A stretch of 64,000 nt of DNA from Stratiolaelaps scimitus (Eukaryota; Arthropoda; Arachnida; Mesostigmata; Laelapidae). The stretch's first letter is position 1; the number at the start of each line of letters is the position of its first letter. A model generated the notes under the pieces. It made no database searches. It was not told the DNA's origin and saw only the letters and a program-made list of their open reading frames with translations. The stretch spans positions 2,046,001-2,110,000 of the forward strand of contig JABWDB010000015.1 of assembly GCA_019614645.1 (NCBI GenBank), given 5' to 3'. Positions 1 to 14,100 of the stretch are shown piece by piece. The translations under genes were made by a program, and so were the position numbers.

Positions 1-3000
1 GCTGGGTTTCAAACGTACAGGTAGGTGTGTATTTGTCGTCCTCGATCGTAGCAAGCAACTCAGAAGAGGTTCAGGACCCTGTTCTGCATTGGTCCATCAT
101 GAACATCCACCATCGGTTGGATGTTCCGCGTATTTACAACCAACCACGTCGACGGACTTCCCCGACGTTCCCGGACTTCTTCGGCATCCGTTAACAGCAT
201 GAAGGGATGTATATGAAACGTCAATACGTTGTCCGCACATTCGCCAATTTCTATCCATGCGCGTTTGAGACACAGACAATGCTGCTGCTGCCCCGCCGCC
301 GCCTTCAAACTACAATAACGATTATGTTGTTGTGCACTCACCGCAGTTCTCTATTCCTTTCCTCACCGACCGATTTACTTTGCGCTACTACCAATAACAG
401 GCCAAGGAATCCAAGAAGCAAAGTGCCGCGGGCACGTTCCTTTGTGGATGTAACGTCCTCGAAGGCCGCCGCCGCCGCCTCGAAGGACGTCGCCATCCAC
501 AACGGCGCACTGTAGGCATAGGCGCCTCTCGAAGCTCCAAGCGAAACTCCGAGACGTATATATATATATGGGGTAGAGAGGGAGAGAGAGAGGGAGAACA
601 TTGAAGACCAGCTTAGCTCCACAAGCTTCAGCGTACAGGCCGGCGTTCCCGTGGCTGCGTTCTGCTCGTGTACCATGGGCGGCCGTGTGACAGTGGAACA
701 AGTTGTAGAAACCGAACGATTCTTCTATTTATTTTTGCTGGAAACGAAGCAACGGTGACGAGTGAATGCCCGCACGGGTAGGACAACTATGCCAAGGAAA
801 CAAAATGCCTCAGGGAACATTTGCAAAACAAATGTTTAATGAAATAATATTGCCCTTGTTGTTTGTACAGATATCGATCCGTGTTTTCTCCTCAGACGCT
901 CGAAATTGGTGTACCTACGCAGTCTGGGGGTGAATACACTGATCCGTGTTTACCTAGGCGTGGACGACGAAAGAGAACGCCTCCCGGTAGGCGATATTGT
1001 TGCCTTGTGCAGGATGATATTTACAGGTGGGGACGTGGGTTAGTTTCGAAACCCATCTGAAGCATAACAACTTCAAATAGCTCGTGCGTTTGATCAACGC
1101 GTTTTCGACTCGCTGACTCGTATTGAAAGTGTACGCACAAGGCGGGTAGCCGAGGCATACCCGGTGCTGGAAATCAAAACAGAATTCGTTGTTCTCTAAA
1201 CACATCGCGAGTACTCATCTCGTGGTCTCGCGGATCTCTCTACAAGATTGCCAGCAAAAACGAGTTTTTTAATTAAAGCAACGTCGTGATTTAAAGATAT
1301 CAGACAAAGCACATGTCTATGTGCGTGATCGTGTTATCGCTATTGTGGAACGAATTCGACGTAACGAAAATTTGCCTTGAATATCCCTAATGCAATCGTA
1401 CTATGTACGAAAAGGAATATTTGTCCAAATGTGCAAAATGTATTGATTATTGTGTTTTTCAACAAACAAATCACATTGACAGACACTTTACCGTGATCTT
1501 TGTGCGTATTACACGAATGACCTTCGATGAGTATCAACCCACACGCGAATCGATTGCATGGGCACTACAGCCGGCTATGCAAGGCTACGTGGATATTGGC
1601 AGTTTAAGAATCACAGTCGAACATTCATTTTTAGTCAATACCATCTAGCCAGCGAGCCATCCACAGGAAGTTTTGCGAAGTTACTATAGCTTTTGGAGTG
1701 CGGCAGTATTCCGCCGGGGACCAGCTCCGGTGAGTAACTCCCAGCAGTGCACACGAGTCAGTGGTGCTGCTGCTGCTGAGACGGCGGTAAAGAAGGTGGA
1801 TTTTAATATCCTACCCAAGAAGCAGTAAAGCTATTCGCCCGCCGACCGACGAAAATGGTCACTGAACATTTCAGGCCAGGTGGCGGCGAATCACAGCGCC
1901 GATTTACCCATTAGCCATCGAGAAATCGGGAAACGGCCCCTGACATCAACTGCCCAGCCTCGCCTCAATGACCAGGTGACGGGGGGGTTGGGTTCATTTG
2001 TTCCCCCTGTACCCCGTTGTAAAAACCTCTACCTGCATAGGTGCATACGTACGTCTCGGCGGCAAGCGCGGCACTGCCTGCGAGATGACGATCTCTAGGT
2101 GTGATCGTTAAGGAAAAAAAAGTACCGCCAGCCTCCGCGCTTCCTTTCCTTGAGCAAACCCACGACGTATTGGGGCACAGTGCTTCGAGATCCGGCAGAC
2201 GAGCAGCTATTTGTCAGTCGTTTCTATAGCCGCATGTTGCTGCTGGCGTCCGGCAAACGCGCAGTCGTTCATGGAACGCCGATATGTGGCTAATTGCGTC
2301 AACTATATGAGAGGAATGAAAAAGTCGCACTGCAACCGATCGTTTTTTTTTTGTGGTACGAGCTCTGTCATCTGTTCATTCGTTTGCTGCTTGTTGTATT
2401 CGTGAACGTGACTACATTGGGCCTTTACATTAATGTGGAAAAAGAAAAGGTGGTCGTGGAGAAATGGTTTGCTTCGGCAACGCGTTGGCAGGAGGATTCT
2501 TATGGCCGACAAACGCTCTCTGGGGCAGTGCTGCGCCTCAACACTAGCCTACTCTAGCTGGGTGACTAAGCATAAATAAGTAGGCGTTATTTATTCGTTA
2601 CCTGATATTATTATTATTATTATTTATTATGATTATTATTTGTTCGTCATCAGTCAGGTCAGCGCAGTACCTCTGGCTGCATAACGCCAGATAACAGAGA
2701 TTCGACCAGTTCTCTCAAAGTCGACCTGTTCCTCCACATAAAGACGTGCTTGAACTGAATAGTCACAACAGTAGTAGACCAGCTATCTATAAGTATCAAT
2801 CTATCTGTAAGTCCATGCGAATTAACAAAAACGTCGTATTGTATTGTATCTATCACCCAATGAGTCTGTCAAATTACGATAAGCATCGTATACCTCTCCA
2901 CCCCGCTCCGCCAAGCTCTCCACTATATTTTCACAAATACCAGCAAGAAAAAATGGGTGTGATATAAACACTTGTAAGAGGCCAAAATGCGGTGAACGCA

Positions 3001-3680
3001 CGGCAGGTTATCGCGGGCCGACCTCGAAGGTCTTGCCGCGCATCGTTCCTGGCTCAGTTGCATGGAGGTGACTCGACAGGGCTATCCGGCAGTGTGCCCC
3101 CCCGATGGGGAGCTGCCTCTGCTGGCAAACACGTACTTAGCTATGTCGGGATAGGAGAAGCTGGACGGTGCTCGCCCGCTGGCTTCCTGCGCCGCTCGTG
3201 CGGGTTCGACACACGCGATTTCGCCATCAATCAGATATCTACATCTCATAACATCGGGAACTTGCAAGATATCCTTGCTTCGTAACCTCTTCATTTTTCG
3301 ATCGGCACCATTGACCCCACTGTCGTTAGAGCGGCCGGCCAAACCGGACGGCCTGTGGCGGCCTGACAATCGCCCGTCGGCAACGTGTTTGCGATGGACG
3401 CACGGAAACAGATGTATCCTCGTTGTCGCTCGTGTCGCAGCGCGGTCCGAGCTGTCGGTGCTGTCATTTTTGCTGGTCAAATAAATCAGCTGATCAGTGT
3501 AATGCCACCGATCATTTGTAATGTCGGATGGCGCGACTCGATGATAATGTCACAATGCCGGTTAGTTTCGGCAAAAAAATGGCAAAAAATGTGGTGAGTT
3601 TTCACAATCGAAGATCATCACGTGCGCGCGTATGAAGAAAGCGAATGCGATACAACGGGGTGGATTTTGTTACAATACTG
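1..3680. other. Intergenic or intronic, no gene seen
   Basis: Open frames up to 132 codons are present on both strands but overlap one another, lack paired splice sites and match no family I know. Small features are a CTG run near 1,757-1,780 and an ATT-rich run near 2,609-2,640. I see no RNA gene or transposon. Confidence 0.6.
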
Positions 3681-3681
3681 T

Positions 3682-3690
3682 GATATATAA

Positions 3691-3741
<51 letters not shown>

Positions 3742-3743
3742 TT
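3682..3743. repeat. AT dinucleotide microsatellite
   Basis: An almost pure run of alternating A and T with a few AA interruptions. Confidence 0.95.
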
Positions 3744-4775
3744 TAAGGTTAATTATAGTTAACTAGTACCCTGCTCTTTTAACATATTGATTCCAAGCAC
3801 GGTTGGCTTCTCTATGAACAATCGGTTCTTAGGACGACTTCTTTTGACTAGGGTAAGCTAAATTTGTAATTAAGCCGAACGCATAAAAGCAATAAGTAAT
3901 GATTCTAGATAGGAATATTTATTATTTCCACTTGATGGATGCCATATTGAACTGAAATGGAAACAAAAGTCAATGCTAGATTCAGTGCATCAGTCGTTAT
4001 GATTATTATTACTATTACTACTACGATTATTATTAAAACAGCAAGTATCATTACATCTGTCAGAAGAGAACATTTCAAAATCGCTTCCTGCCGCCCCACA
4101 GGCGATATTGCCCATCTCGCGTGTATATCATATCATCATATCATATCATAATCAAATGTTTATTCTCGCAATTGCAATATACATACATATGCTTAAGTTC
4201 TCGGTAAAAAAAAAGTAAAAAGGTTGTAAAAAAAAGTATCAGTACTGACCGATTCTAGTCATTGCAAATGGACACTTCAGAGCGACGTGTGGCGTCCTTG
4301 TATCCGCATATTTCGGTTGGTCAATGAGCGTTCAGCAAACGTCACCGCACTGCTGGTCGACCCCGACCGAGTCATGTATATATCGCTATATTAATGAGCA
4401 AAATTGATGATTGTTTATGAATGGCGGTGTCAATCTGAATACTGGACGCAAGCATCTGCCGTCCATGTTGTATGCTTGGTGTCTTTGCATTAATTCACAC
4501 ATCGGCAGCGCGTTTACCTATATCTCGGCTGTACGGGTCAACCGCTGAGCGTTCTAACCGTCAGGTCCCCCGGTCCCAAGGCTCAAGCGCACCACCAGCG
4601 TTATTTAAACATGATCTCAATTGAAGGCGGCTGAAGGCTGCGCATGGATGGCATCGTGCTGTATTGCCGGAGAGCATAATGTTCGGCCTAGGTCTACGGC
4701 TTCGATTGTTCAGTTTCGCTTCCTATTCCGCCTACCTAAAATTACCTCGTCCCACCCTTACTCTCTCTCTCCCTC
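3744..4775. other. AT-rich, no gene seen
   Basis: Contains an ATT/ACT trinucleotide-like run near 4,000-4,035 and a CATAT repeat near 4,128-4,150. The open frames here come from these repeats. I see nothing else. Confidence 0.6.
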
Positions 4776-4805
4776 TATATATATATATATATATAAGAGA
4801 ATAAG

Positions 4806-4842
<37 letters not shown>

Positions 4843-4857
4843 CTATATACCTATATA
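4776..4857. repeat. AT microsatellite after a CT tract
   Basis: A CT run (about 4,760-4,777) leads into two long TA runs separated by a short non-repeat segment, ending in an imperfect CTATATAC repeat. Confidence 0.9.
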
Positions 4858-6960
4858 CCTATATCCGGCGACTCCTGACAGTCAGGTCTCTGACCGCTCT
4901 TTAGCCATCCGGTGCCGTTTTCAACAGTGCTCCCACGCGCCGGCCACCAAATAGATAGATGTGTGTCCCGTAAAGCTGATAAATGGGCACAATTAAACAC
5001 GTACGTCGAGGCTTGGCCCCTCATTCGGGTGTACAGGTGTACTTCACCACAGCTGTCGTACGCCTCGGGAGGGAAATCAAGCCTAGCTCGGACCAGCCCA
5101 GCTGGCATTCCGTTTTCCGAACAGGTTAATGAGATCGGGAACAATCGGGCCAATTGCAGCGCGATCTGGGGGTCTGTCGAATCGGCGCAGCAGACTCGCT
5201 GAGGATTGCATTCGTCGAAATTCGCACAAGATTCTCGTTGTTGATTCGGGTGAGAATGGCTCTGACCCCGGCTCGATTCTTTCCACCAGTCACACGGTGT
5301 ACGAGCTAACGCTTCGATGTTGCGGGCGGCTGACCACATTCGACCATGAAATGTAGATCGTCAAACGTTCGTTGTAGAAGAAGCCAGTAAGGACCATGGA
5401 ACCACGTAGAGCGGCCCTGGGTGTACATAATATATTGGGCAGATACATCTATCCCTAGTTCCCGGTATACGCCAATGACTTTTTACGAGTTTGAAACTTT
5501 TCACTTATATCAAGCGAGGTGAGAGACAGGGGACCGGGGAGTCGCAAGACGTGATGCACGTTCATATAAGCAAGCACGTATATTTAGATTCTCCGAAATA
5601 GTTTCGCGTAGCACAACGTCTCAGGATACGTCGAAATGTCAAGGAGGCGGTCGAATGTCGTTCATCGATTATCTATTTCTATCCGCGTAAATAGCGGAGA
5701 ATTTCTCCACAGTAAAGTGCCTCAAAATGAACTAAGGGACTAAGCCTCTCGTAAGGAGACTCTATTTAACTTTCCCAGATGTACGCCCCCTGCTGAACAG
5801 CGTGTTACCATGTTAACTGTGAGTTGAGTTCGAACTAAGTGCTGAATATCGATAACTGATTTTACCTATTCACCTGCGTGGCTTTCCTAAACATCGGTGG
5901 CATAGCTTGGAGAATCCGAGGTCGGACAGCGTTGCGACGACTAATGGTCTGCCCCCTCCCAGTCATCTACGGGGGTGCACTCCCTCGCGAGATTCGATCC
6001 TTGACCTCAGCAAAAAAGAGTTCTTCGCTTGCGAACTGAAGAAAACTTCTAAAAATCGAACTATTTTGTGTATAAAAAATGTGGATTTTATGTGTGGAAT
6101 TAAATATTTTGTGTAATGTTCGACTGGTGATGCACTTCTAATAATATGGACGTCTGCATAGGATAGCCTGAGTACAATACTCTCTGGCGTTGTACACTGC
6201 GCATCTCATATTCTTTGGTACGGCTCTTATGGTCATGTTTATTGAGCTGCCAAAAAACGACATCTGCTATTCATTCTACGTTTAGTGGCGGCTGGATAAT
6301 TGTATGCTGCACTCGTTCTAAAAAGCTATCCATCGTCAGCTAGCAGCTGTTCCCCACTTACCGTCAATCCAACTGGAACCGTATAACCGTACGCGGCAAA
6401 GCATTACCCGCCACGTACTCGACGATTGGGACTACCTTGAGCCGAATGCAATCGCAACATCATTTTTATCATCTTCGTCTAAGTGGACGAAGTACTAGCT
6501 GCTAATGCACCCTGACCCACTCCGTTTGGTAAGAATATGTCAGCATGACAATCGAACCCGTAGCATAGCCAATGGAGAGGAGAGACGTCAAGTGAATAGA
6601 ATCGAACGGGATAGAGCAGCTGCTTACAATATCTCTCTGGCATCTATTTGCCTCTTGACAAAGTCATGACAATATGAAGGCTACATCCGCATGTTCGTAG
6701 GACACAGCCGAACGTCGCGAAATATGCCAGAGGTTTTGCCTGAAGTCATCCTCGCATGCAGCCACAACTTAACAACAATAAAACAGTATTGATACTTTTT
6801 TTGACGAAGAGTCAATAGCGAATCTAACCTCATTCACTAAGGAAATTATCGTCTGTCTATTCTAGCTGAAAGCTCGGGCGAGCCATAGTAGTGTTGCATG
6901 GTGCAAAGCCGCACATATCGATTGTCTAGGTGTCGGTTAAATCATCCGCCTATCCGCTAC
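4858..6960. other. Unique sequence, no gene seen
   Basis: The longest frame is 162 codons on minus (4,851-5,339). It overlaps several other frames, lacks splice signals and has no recognisable domain. No RNA gene or transposable element is recognised. Confidence 0.55.
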
Positions 6961-6995
6961 TATATAAATATATCTAAATGATATATATATATATT
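6961..6995. repeat. Short AT microsatellite
   Basis: A short, interrupted TA run. Confidence 0.8.
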
Positions 6996-6999
6996 ATCT

Positions 7000-8560
7000 A
7001 ACGTTACCGGCCACATATGCGCAACCTTATCGCGCTTAGTTAACAATTTCGATTACATCCATCTACAATGGATCACTGCTATGCATAGCACGATCCCAGC
7101 TGCCCGCAGGGCTAGCCCATCTTGCTCGATGTTTACTAGCCCGCCTTTGTTCATACGACCTGCTACAGTTGTCGCAAGCTAAGCGAGAGAGAGACGACCC
7201 TCTGCACGTTCGTCCTTCAACTCGCATAGGCGCAGCTGTTAAGGCCTTCTATAAAGCAACCACCTTTTGCGTTGCTCTCGCTCTGTTCCCCATGCCGCAC
7301 CGCTTTGCCAACGCATCTCCCGGTCCCTTTCACTGGACGTACGAATCTGCGGCGAATATTTGAAAGTGCGCGCGCCTCTCTCTCTCTCTAGCTCGCTCGC
7401 TCTCCCTAGGCGGCTCACTTAAAATGTGCGAAAATACGGCCGTCCTTGTGTAGCCAGCCAATGATGTCCTCTCTCCTCTCTTCATTTATCTCTGTGGAAT
7501 GTTTATTATCTGTTCACCGCCAGATCGCTGGTCCCCTTCCGCTCGCTTCGGGGCAGTCGGACGGCGGATGCCAAGCTGCAGTATAAGTTGGCTTTCCCTT
7601 TTGAGGCGTTTGCCAACATCCCGTCTAACAGCCCCAGCCCCGACACCCACCCTATTCCCTGTCCTCTATGCCTTCTTCCAACCTGCGCGAAGCTACCAGG
7701 GAGTCGCTTACCATCGGCACGGCGATTCCATGCCACCGGCCTCCACTGCGCGACTGCCAGCGCCACCGAGTTGCCAAGGTCTACCGGCCGAGGTCGACTG
7801 TACACCTTTACTAGTAGCAGCAGTAGTAGTGGTAGTACTAGAAATCTGAGCGGAATAGGCCATAGGAGTATGTGGTCCTCCGTCTGTCTGCTGTGTACGG
7901 CGGTTGTGCGCGAGCAGAGGGCAGTACCCGTAGGTGTTCACAATGGGCTAGTTGCTGCCGGCGGGAGCTCTTGCGGCTGGGGCGCCTGAGGATATCTGCT
8001 TTTCCCCTACTCGTTCTTCCATTCTCCAACCGCTTCGTTGACTTTCAAAGCCAACGCGACGGCGGGAGCACGCGACGGCCCGGCGAGGGGGCGTCGTCGC
8101 TGGCAGAGATCGCAGAATGCATACTACCTCCTAGGTCTTGCGGTGATGCTGGTGATGGGGTATGCAATCATACCCTGCCTATCTTTTAGCTCGTTGCAAC
8201 AGCAGCTGACATCGGTGTTGTGCGACCGCTAACGTATACAGGCGACTACAGCGGCGGTTGGAGCAAGAGGCGCATACATCACCCGGACGCACACCTACTT
8301 ATGAGCGAGCCTCACCAGTGGAATATGCCGACTTACGAGTAGGTGCTACCGAGTGCCTGCGAGCTGCGTTGACGAGTACAGTCCTAGGGGCGCATCTGCC
8401 AGCAACGCGTCTGTCTAGCAGATACATCCTTCTAACCGATTACTACAGCGGGCTATATTCCGAGCGAACAACTTCTATCCGGAGATATGTAGATAGAGAA
8501 ATGGCGCTCGCACACGGTTAGAACAACTTACAGGGCGAAAATGCAAGGTCCGGAAGGTCA
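7000..8560. other. GC-rich block 1, function unclear
   Basis: The block is richer in GC and CpG than the flanks and carries a CT tract (7,375-7,400) and an AGC/AGT run (about 7,812-7,835). Frames of 60-133 codons overlap in most phases, which is typical of low-stop GC-rich DNA. It could be a promoter or 5' UTR exon of a gene outside the window. No initiator, splice or coding evidence supports that. Confidence 0.35.
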
Positions 8561-10140
8561 GCTCAAGGTCACTCGCAGTGGTGGCCGGTCAGAGGGACGC
8601 AAGGTTTGTTTATGCCCTGTACGAATGTATGCCATATATTCTGCTGGCTGCCCCTGGAGTGTAGTCGCCTAGTTGTCCTGTGGCAACTGAGATGATATTA
8701 TGATGAAATCCCATTTCTTGAGCCAACTCAACCTCGGGGTCAGAGAGATAATCACGACAGAGGACGTGCTGACCATCGTGGCTGTACGCTCATGTAGATC
8801 CAAGTAAATAAGCTAGATTATGAAATAGGATTATTGTACAACAATTGTGGGGGTTTATCCGTACTGTGGTGCTTACAAATGTGGCTCTCTTTGAAGTGCA
8901 TACGTTGGCAGGACGATATGTCATTTGCGTCAGTATAAGGTAGGTTGTATGTTCTCAAGTGAGAGGTACTAGACACAATGCGTAATGAACGCGTTCAGCT
9001 TTCAGCGTTTTCAACTACTTCATGAATATTTCCTTGACGAATTACCTTCTCTGTAATATTATAGATAACCTACTTTGAAGCACCTAACTTTGATAACCTA
9101 CTTTGGGGATCTCACGATTCATGACCCCTTAGAGCACATTTGCTAGAAGGAATCGATTATTAAGCATATACTAATGATGTTATTTAATCACATGTGTCAC
9201 TATTAAGATTTTGCGGATCTTTTCTTCAGATCATGAAATCAGGACTCCAAAGCTGCCTCATCTAAGTATTCACTTGGAGAAGGAGCTCTCTGCGTGGAAT
9301 TGAGGTCAGGGCTTATGGGTAATGTCGAATAGACGCCACCACTCCACTTCGTAGAGGTCTGCGCTATTTTCATTAGTGCGAGAGCCTGCAAACCCTAGCC
9401 ACGAGGGAGGCGTAGTTTTGAACTGGGAGGGAAAAGTTGCCTGCATAGATGAGCTCACGCAGAAACCTTGAGAGATCTCAGGGGTGCAGGGCGTCGCCTA
9501 ACCTCAGATAGATACTTTCGAGACTTTCATAATTGAAATCCAATCTGGAGAGACCGCAATGCTAAGTGAAATCCTCATGACGAACCAGGTAATTCCCACC
9601 TTCGGAATGAATTGAATCGTTAACGTAATGACGGACATATGAGGCGAGCCACTGAGAGGAGTTTATTCGAACGATACTAGCCGCTAAACCCATTCAATCA
9701 AGGCGGAAATTGTCAAGGTCCTTTAATTATACGAGCGCACACGGAAGAGTCATCTTGGAAACAATATCGTCCTGTATCAGGCTCGGATGAGATCCCATTA
9801 TTATGCAATTTCTACCTGTAATTCTTCGACAAGTCAATCTATTAGTCGTAAGTCACAGTAATTAAATGTATTGACTTCTTTTAGTCACAACGTAAATCAG
9901 CACGAACACCAAATACAGACGACTTTAAGCAGCATGACCGTCGAACAGCGCACAGCTGACCGCCAACGACAATCCACTCTATTGGACAATATTCAAAGGA
10001 TTCGCTATACGACCACGCGTGTCCCGCTCTCTGTGCAGTTCCGGTGGATGACCTGAAATATGCGAGAATTCAGAAATAGCACGAACAACAATCCCAGCAA
10101 CGTTTCGCGCCCCCATTGACTCTTCCATTTTGATTCGATA
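8561..10140. other. Unique AT-rich sequence, no gene seen
   Basis: This stretch is almost free of long open frames. A short near-repeat of a TAACCTACTTTG motif occurs at about 9,066-9,105. I see nothing else. Confidence 0.6.
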
Positions 10141-10149
10141 CCTATAGGT

Positions 10150-11170
10150 TCAATTTCCCCATCAAAGCCATCCATTCCATCGGGTTCTGCAGGCAGATCT
10201 GCTCCCGTGGATGCGCGTTACTTCGTTCTCGTATGATCTCCCCCTCTTCCTTTTTCCAATTTTCCGCCGATCCGTCTCGCCGCCGCCCAGAACCGAGCCG
10301 CCTCAACGCTTTACACCGTTCTGGCTGACACAATTTATTCGGTTCCGACAGTTTATTGCCAGACTGTGCCTCGGCGTCCGCTCGCTGACTCGGTCGCAGC
10401 GGTCGACTCTCTGGCGGCCACCTCTTGTCTCCCTGTGTTGAGAGCCGCGTTGTCTCCAGACGCTCGCCTTGTGTCGCGCCTCAACATCCTCGGGCAGTCG
10501 TCGGCTCTTCTGCTGACTTAGTGCCAATCGAGATTGACGTTGGGGCGTTCGATCCGCGCGAGACATGAAATGGGACGGCACCTGGAACGGGGCGCCCTTC
10601 TGGGCAGGTCGCACCAACAGTAAAATCAGCAGCAGCAGTAGCAGCAGCTACAAACGTTACAGCCTGTTTTGCACTTTTTCTGTGTGAACAGTGGAATAAT
10701 AAACAGACGCAGAACTCAACGACGACGACGGCGGCGGGGACGAAGCGACCGAAAAACGCTGCCGCCGAATGTCAGCAGCTCGGCCGTTGCTGGCTGCCGT
10801 CGACGAATGGAAACTCCCCCAGGGAATTGCCACCTACCAACGAACCGAAGCCAGCCGGGCCAGCTCTACCTGAGCAGAGGAAGACACCGGCAGCAGCAGC
10901 AGCAAAGGGCGGCAACGGAATAGACGCCTGCATCTGAATGGGGCACATCCTTCTTGCTGATGCGAAGGAACGGGTCGCACGATGTCTCAGCCGACGGGCA
11001 GACGGCCAATTAACAAACGCAAATAGATGAGTCGAAATAGCAGAGAGTGCCCTTTCTAGGAGCGATGCAACCACCGCCCGACCCCCACTACCATCACGCA
11101 TGCACCCACATACAGACTCCGGGGGGGTAGTCGCAGAGGCCAAAGGACGAGGAACGACACCATAGGTAAG
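10150..11170. other. GC-rich block 2 with CAG and ACG runs
   Basis: CAG/CAGTAG runs lie at 10,627-10,650 and 10,890-10,907, and an ACG/GGC run at 10,720-10,740. The glutamine-rich and arginine-rich frames follow from these repeats. It may be a 5' UTR or promoter region. No transcript structure can be drawn. Confidence 0.35.
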
Positions 11171-12025
11171 AGGGAGCGAGAGTCGACATAAAAGACTATG
11201 CGTTATAGTGTGTTTCTATAAGACGTCTGTGAAACTACGCAGCCCCTCTGGGAGACGAGCGATATTTCTTTTCTTACTTTGCTCCGCAGCTACGTATCTT
11301 TATTGATAGTGTCGCGTCTATGACAGATAGTCACAAAACGATAAAGGGAGGGGGAAATCCCGAATAATACTTTACTAGAGAAAGTTTACCGAAAAAGTGG
11401 GCGCCCGACTCCACCAGGACATCCCGGGCAAATTACATCTCGCTGGACAGTAAATGCGAACCGCAAGTAGCAATCGTCTTGGGTCACGAAGGAACTTCGG
11501 TCATAGATATCTTGGCTGCGCACAGCGTCAATTTTATATGGGAGAAGACCACGTCCTTAGAGAAATTCGTGCGTATATCCCCATAGCAATAGGTGGGTCT
11601 GGGACACGAGTCTCTTATATTAACAGGTGCATTTCCCTGTCTGTCGTTGCGCGTTTCATTTACTGCATCGTATCGAAAAAGGGCACGACGATTTTGCGTC
11701 ACCCAGTTTAATCGTCTTGTGTATGCCTTAGAGGGGTCAGTTGACGTTCGAAGAGTTATTAATGGGCGATTTCCGCACTGTATTGTTCATAAGCGTTAAG
11801 TGTGTATGCGAAGGATTCCATTTTGTCCACTAACATATTGACATTTTACAAACACACAGTCCAATTTTGTTTCGGCTGATTAAGAAGTGGTACTCTTTCC
11901 GATGTTGTCGGATACTCTTGCTGTCTTGATGTTCAGAGTGCTCAGTGAGTGGGCCTGGATATTGCTCAGATATAATTGACCTTTGGTAAGAGGGTGTAAT
12001 GGAACGACGCCATAGACATCCATAC
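11171..12025. other. Unique sequence, no gene seen
   Basis: Frames of up to 85 codons occur on both strands, none with splice sites or a recognisable domain. Confidence 0.55.
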
Positions 12026-12029
12026 GTAT

Positions 12030-12145
12030 CATAGTATATATATATATATTATAGCCACATATCATGGTATATATATATATATATATATCTATCTATATAT
12101 TATAGCCACATATCATGGTATATATATATGTATCTTATAGCCACA
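12030..12145. repeat. Compound AT-rich tandem repeat
   Basis: TA runs alternate with a conserved 20-base segment (TATAGCCACATATCATGGTA). It appears twice intact, with the TATAGCCACA part a third time, giving a minisatellite of about 50-60 bp embedded in an AT microsatellite. Confidence 0.85.
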
Positions 12146-13189
12146 GACCCACATGCGTTGGACTCCCAGCGAAGCTAGGAGCAACCCGCTCGTTATTGCT
12201 AGGCTTCGGAGACACACCGCCTGGTCAGTCGGTGTTCGTACATTAATTTATTTCCCATAAGATCGCTTGTTCGTCGATTGGTATATGTATTGCTATTTCA
12301 CATAATGCACACATGTAATATCTGTATTTTTTCTCGGCCATTTTTATGAAGTGCCTGCTATAACAGCCGAACATCAGCTGGCACATTTGGCAGACAACGT
12401 GATGGAGTTCATAGATAGTAAGCATGTATAATGATGATGTTATGAACACGTAGCGATCCGGCGGACCACTGGAAAGATGGATATAATTAATTATGAGTGG
12501 GCGGGCAGAAGGGCGTCATGCAGACATAATCGAAGAGTGTTTGTACGTGTAAGAAATTGGCCACTTTGCCATAATGTGATATCGCTTTAGGTTAATGATT
12601 ATACTCCTCAAATGTGGACAAGACAATGGCATGTGTTCCCGATGACGCTGCGCGATGGAAACGATGCCTATCAGCCCGTTCAATAGGATCAATTTATGTT
12701 GGCCCATCATTTCCAGAGTTTAGTCATCTTGTCGATGAGTCGATAAAGAGGTACCGCTATACGTATTGTCATATTATGGCTCAACCGATCATCTGGTTGA
12801 CGCACATTTACGTCGTTCAATCTCGTCGTATGATAGTGAAACAGTAAGCTTGAGCAATACGGGTCTAGCAAGAGGTGTGTCTGAGGGACCAGGCCCAGCA
12901 ACCATATGAACATCTGTATGCTACTTAGAAGCTTATAGTTTTTTGGAGAGTACTTTATTAGTTATATACTACAAACAACTAAGTCTAATATATCAGTTGT
13001 GAGTGTGCCTGGCCGGTTCGGCAGGACGTATAACGATAATTCCACTAGGCTCTCTGTTGCCTACGAAAGACCACGTGATATATGGTAGTCGTGTGGCTAA
13101 GGTAACACATTCTGTTAGCTACGTTTATGCCTCCCACCGACGTGACTTAGTATTTTACCTTATTATTCCTTATTATACCTTCTTTTTTA
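12146..13189. other. No gene seen
   Basis: One minus frame (12,243-12,449) has two Cys-x-x-Cys pairs resembling a zinc finger, but the histidine spacing does not fit and there are no splice sites, so it was not accepted. Confidence 0.5.
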
Positions 13190-13190
13190 T

Positions 13191-13402
13191 TTTTAAAAAG
13201 GGGGGAGGTGTTGGCATGCTAATGCGTGACAACACCGTGACCGGCCCCTCCTGTGGAACTGTTGACGATGTTCAACAGCACCACCCTTCCCGGCATCGCT
13301 TATCGCATTCTTCAGTAAAGGGTGGTGGGATGTGTACAAGCCCAGCCACGAGCAGCACACATCCTTCTCACCGTACGGACACGACGTGGTCTAGCTGAAC
13401 TT
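13191..13402. repeat. Dispersed repeat family, copy 1
   Basis: This segment aligns over about 210 bp with 30,292-30,500. Shared blocks in order include ACAACACCGTGACCGGC, GATGTTCAACAGCACC, ACACATCCT and CTCACCGTACGG followed by ACGACGTGG. The copies differ by several indels, so they are old. No tRNA-like promoter boxes are visible, so the class is unknown. The 131-codon frame crossing it is not a gene. Confidence 0.8.
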
Positions 13403-14100
13403 AGTATTGTACCTACGAGCCGTGATCTCACGACAAGCTAATTACAATCTCTCTCTCTGCTATATATTATACACAAGCTGACTATCCACAAAACAGTATT
13501 AGAATCAAAGGGAGTTTTGAGGACGCACAGGTTCAAATCTGAGGGGAGCCATACCTACCCTTATGGGCAGTATCTCCCCAATAGAATTTGGAAATTAGTA
13601 GCGGCAATTAATTTTGTCTCCGGCATAGCTACCGTACATCCGAAGAGATCTGGAAAAGAGAGGGAGGAGCGTCGCCGCTGTGTCGCCATGTGTGCCCCAA
13701 CTGTATGTGGACATGTCAATACCCCCGAATGGCAACACTCCCCTTAAAAACACCTGACAGTGCGTATAAGCGTTATTGCTCAAATCCGTTGAAGTTGAGA
13801 CTTCGCTTAAGCGAGGAAACTCTCTCGCTAGAAAGGGGATTGAGCACCCCCGGTTTCTCAAGGAAATCCCTTTGCGAATATTCTCCACCATCATCGCAAT
13901 GCGCCTCAACCCGTTTCGCCGTGCGGCGTAGCAATTCTTAGATCGAATGAACGATGAAATCGACTCGCCAACTTTCCTATTTCAGTCCGCCAAATAGATA
14001 GCAACTTGGCAGATACAGCGAGGAGCGAAAGTTTGTTCGTAAAAACAAAGGAACATCTATTTCGTATTTGCCATCCCGCGCAGCCTCGCACACTGACTCA
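13403..14100. other. No gene seen
   Basis: Overlapping short frames on both strands only. Confidence 0.55.

Noticed and set aside
4851..5339. 162-codon minus frame
   Set aside because: No recognisable domain, overlapping frames on the other strand and no splice evidence.
12243..12449. Zinc-finger-like minus frame
   Set aside because: Two Cys-x-x-Cys pairs but the histidine spacing is wrong and there is no gene context.
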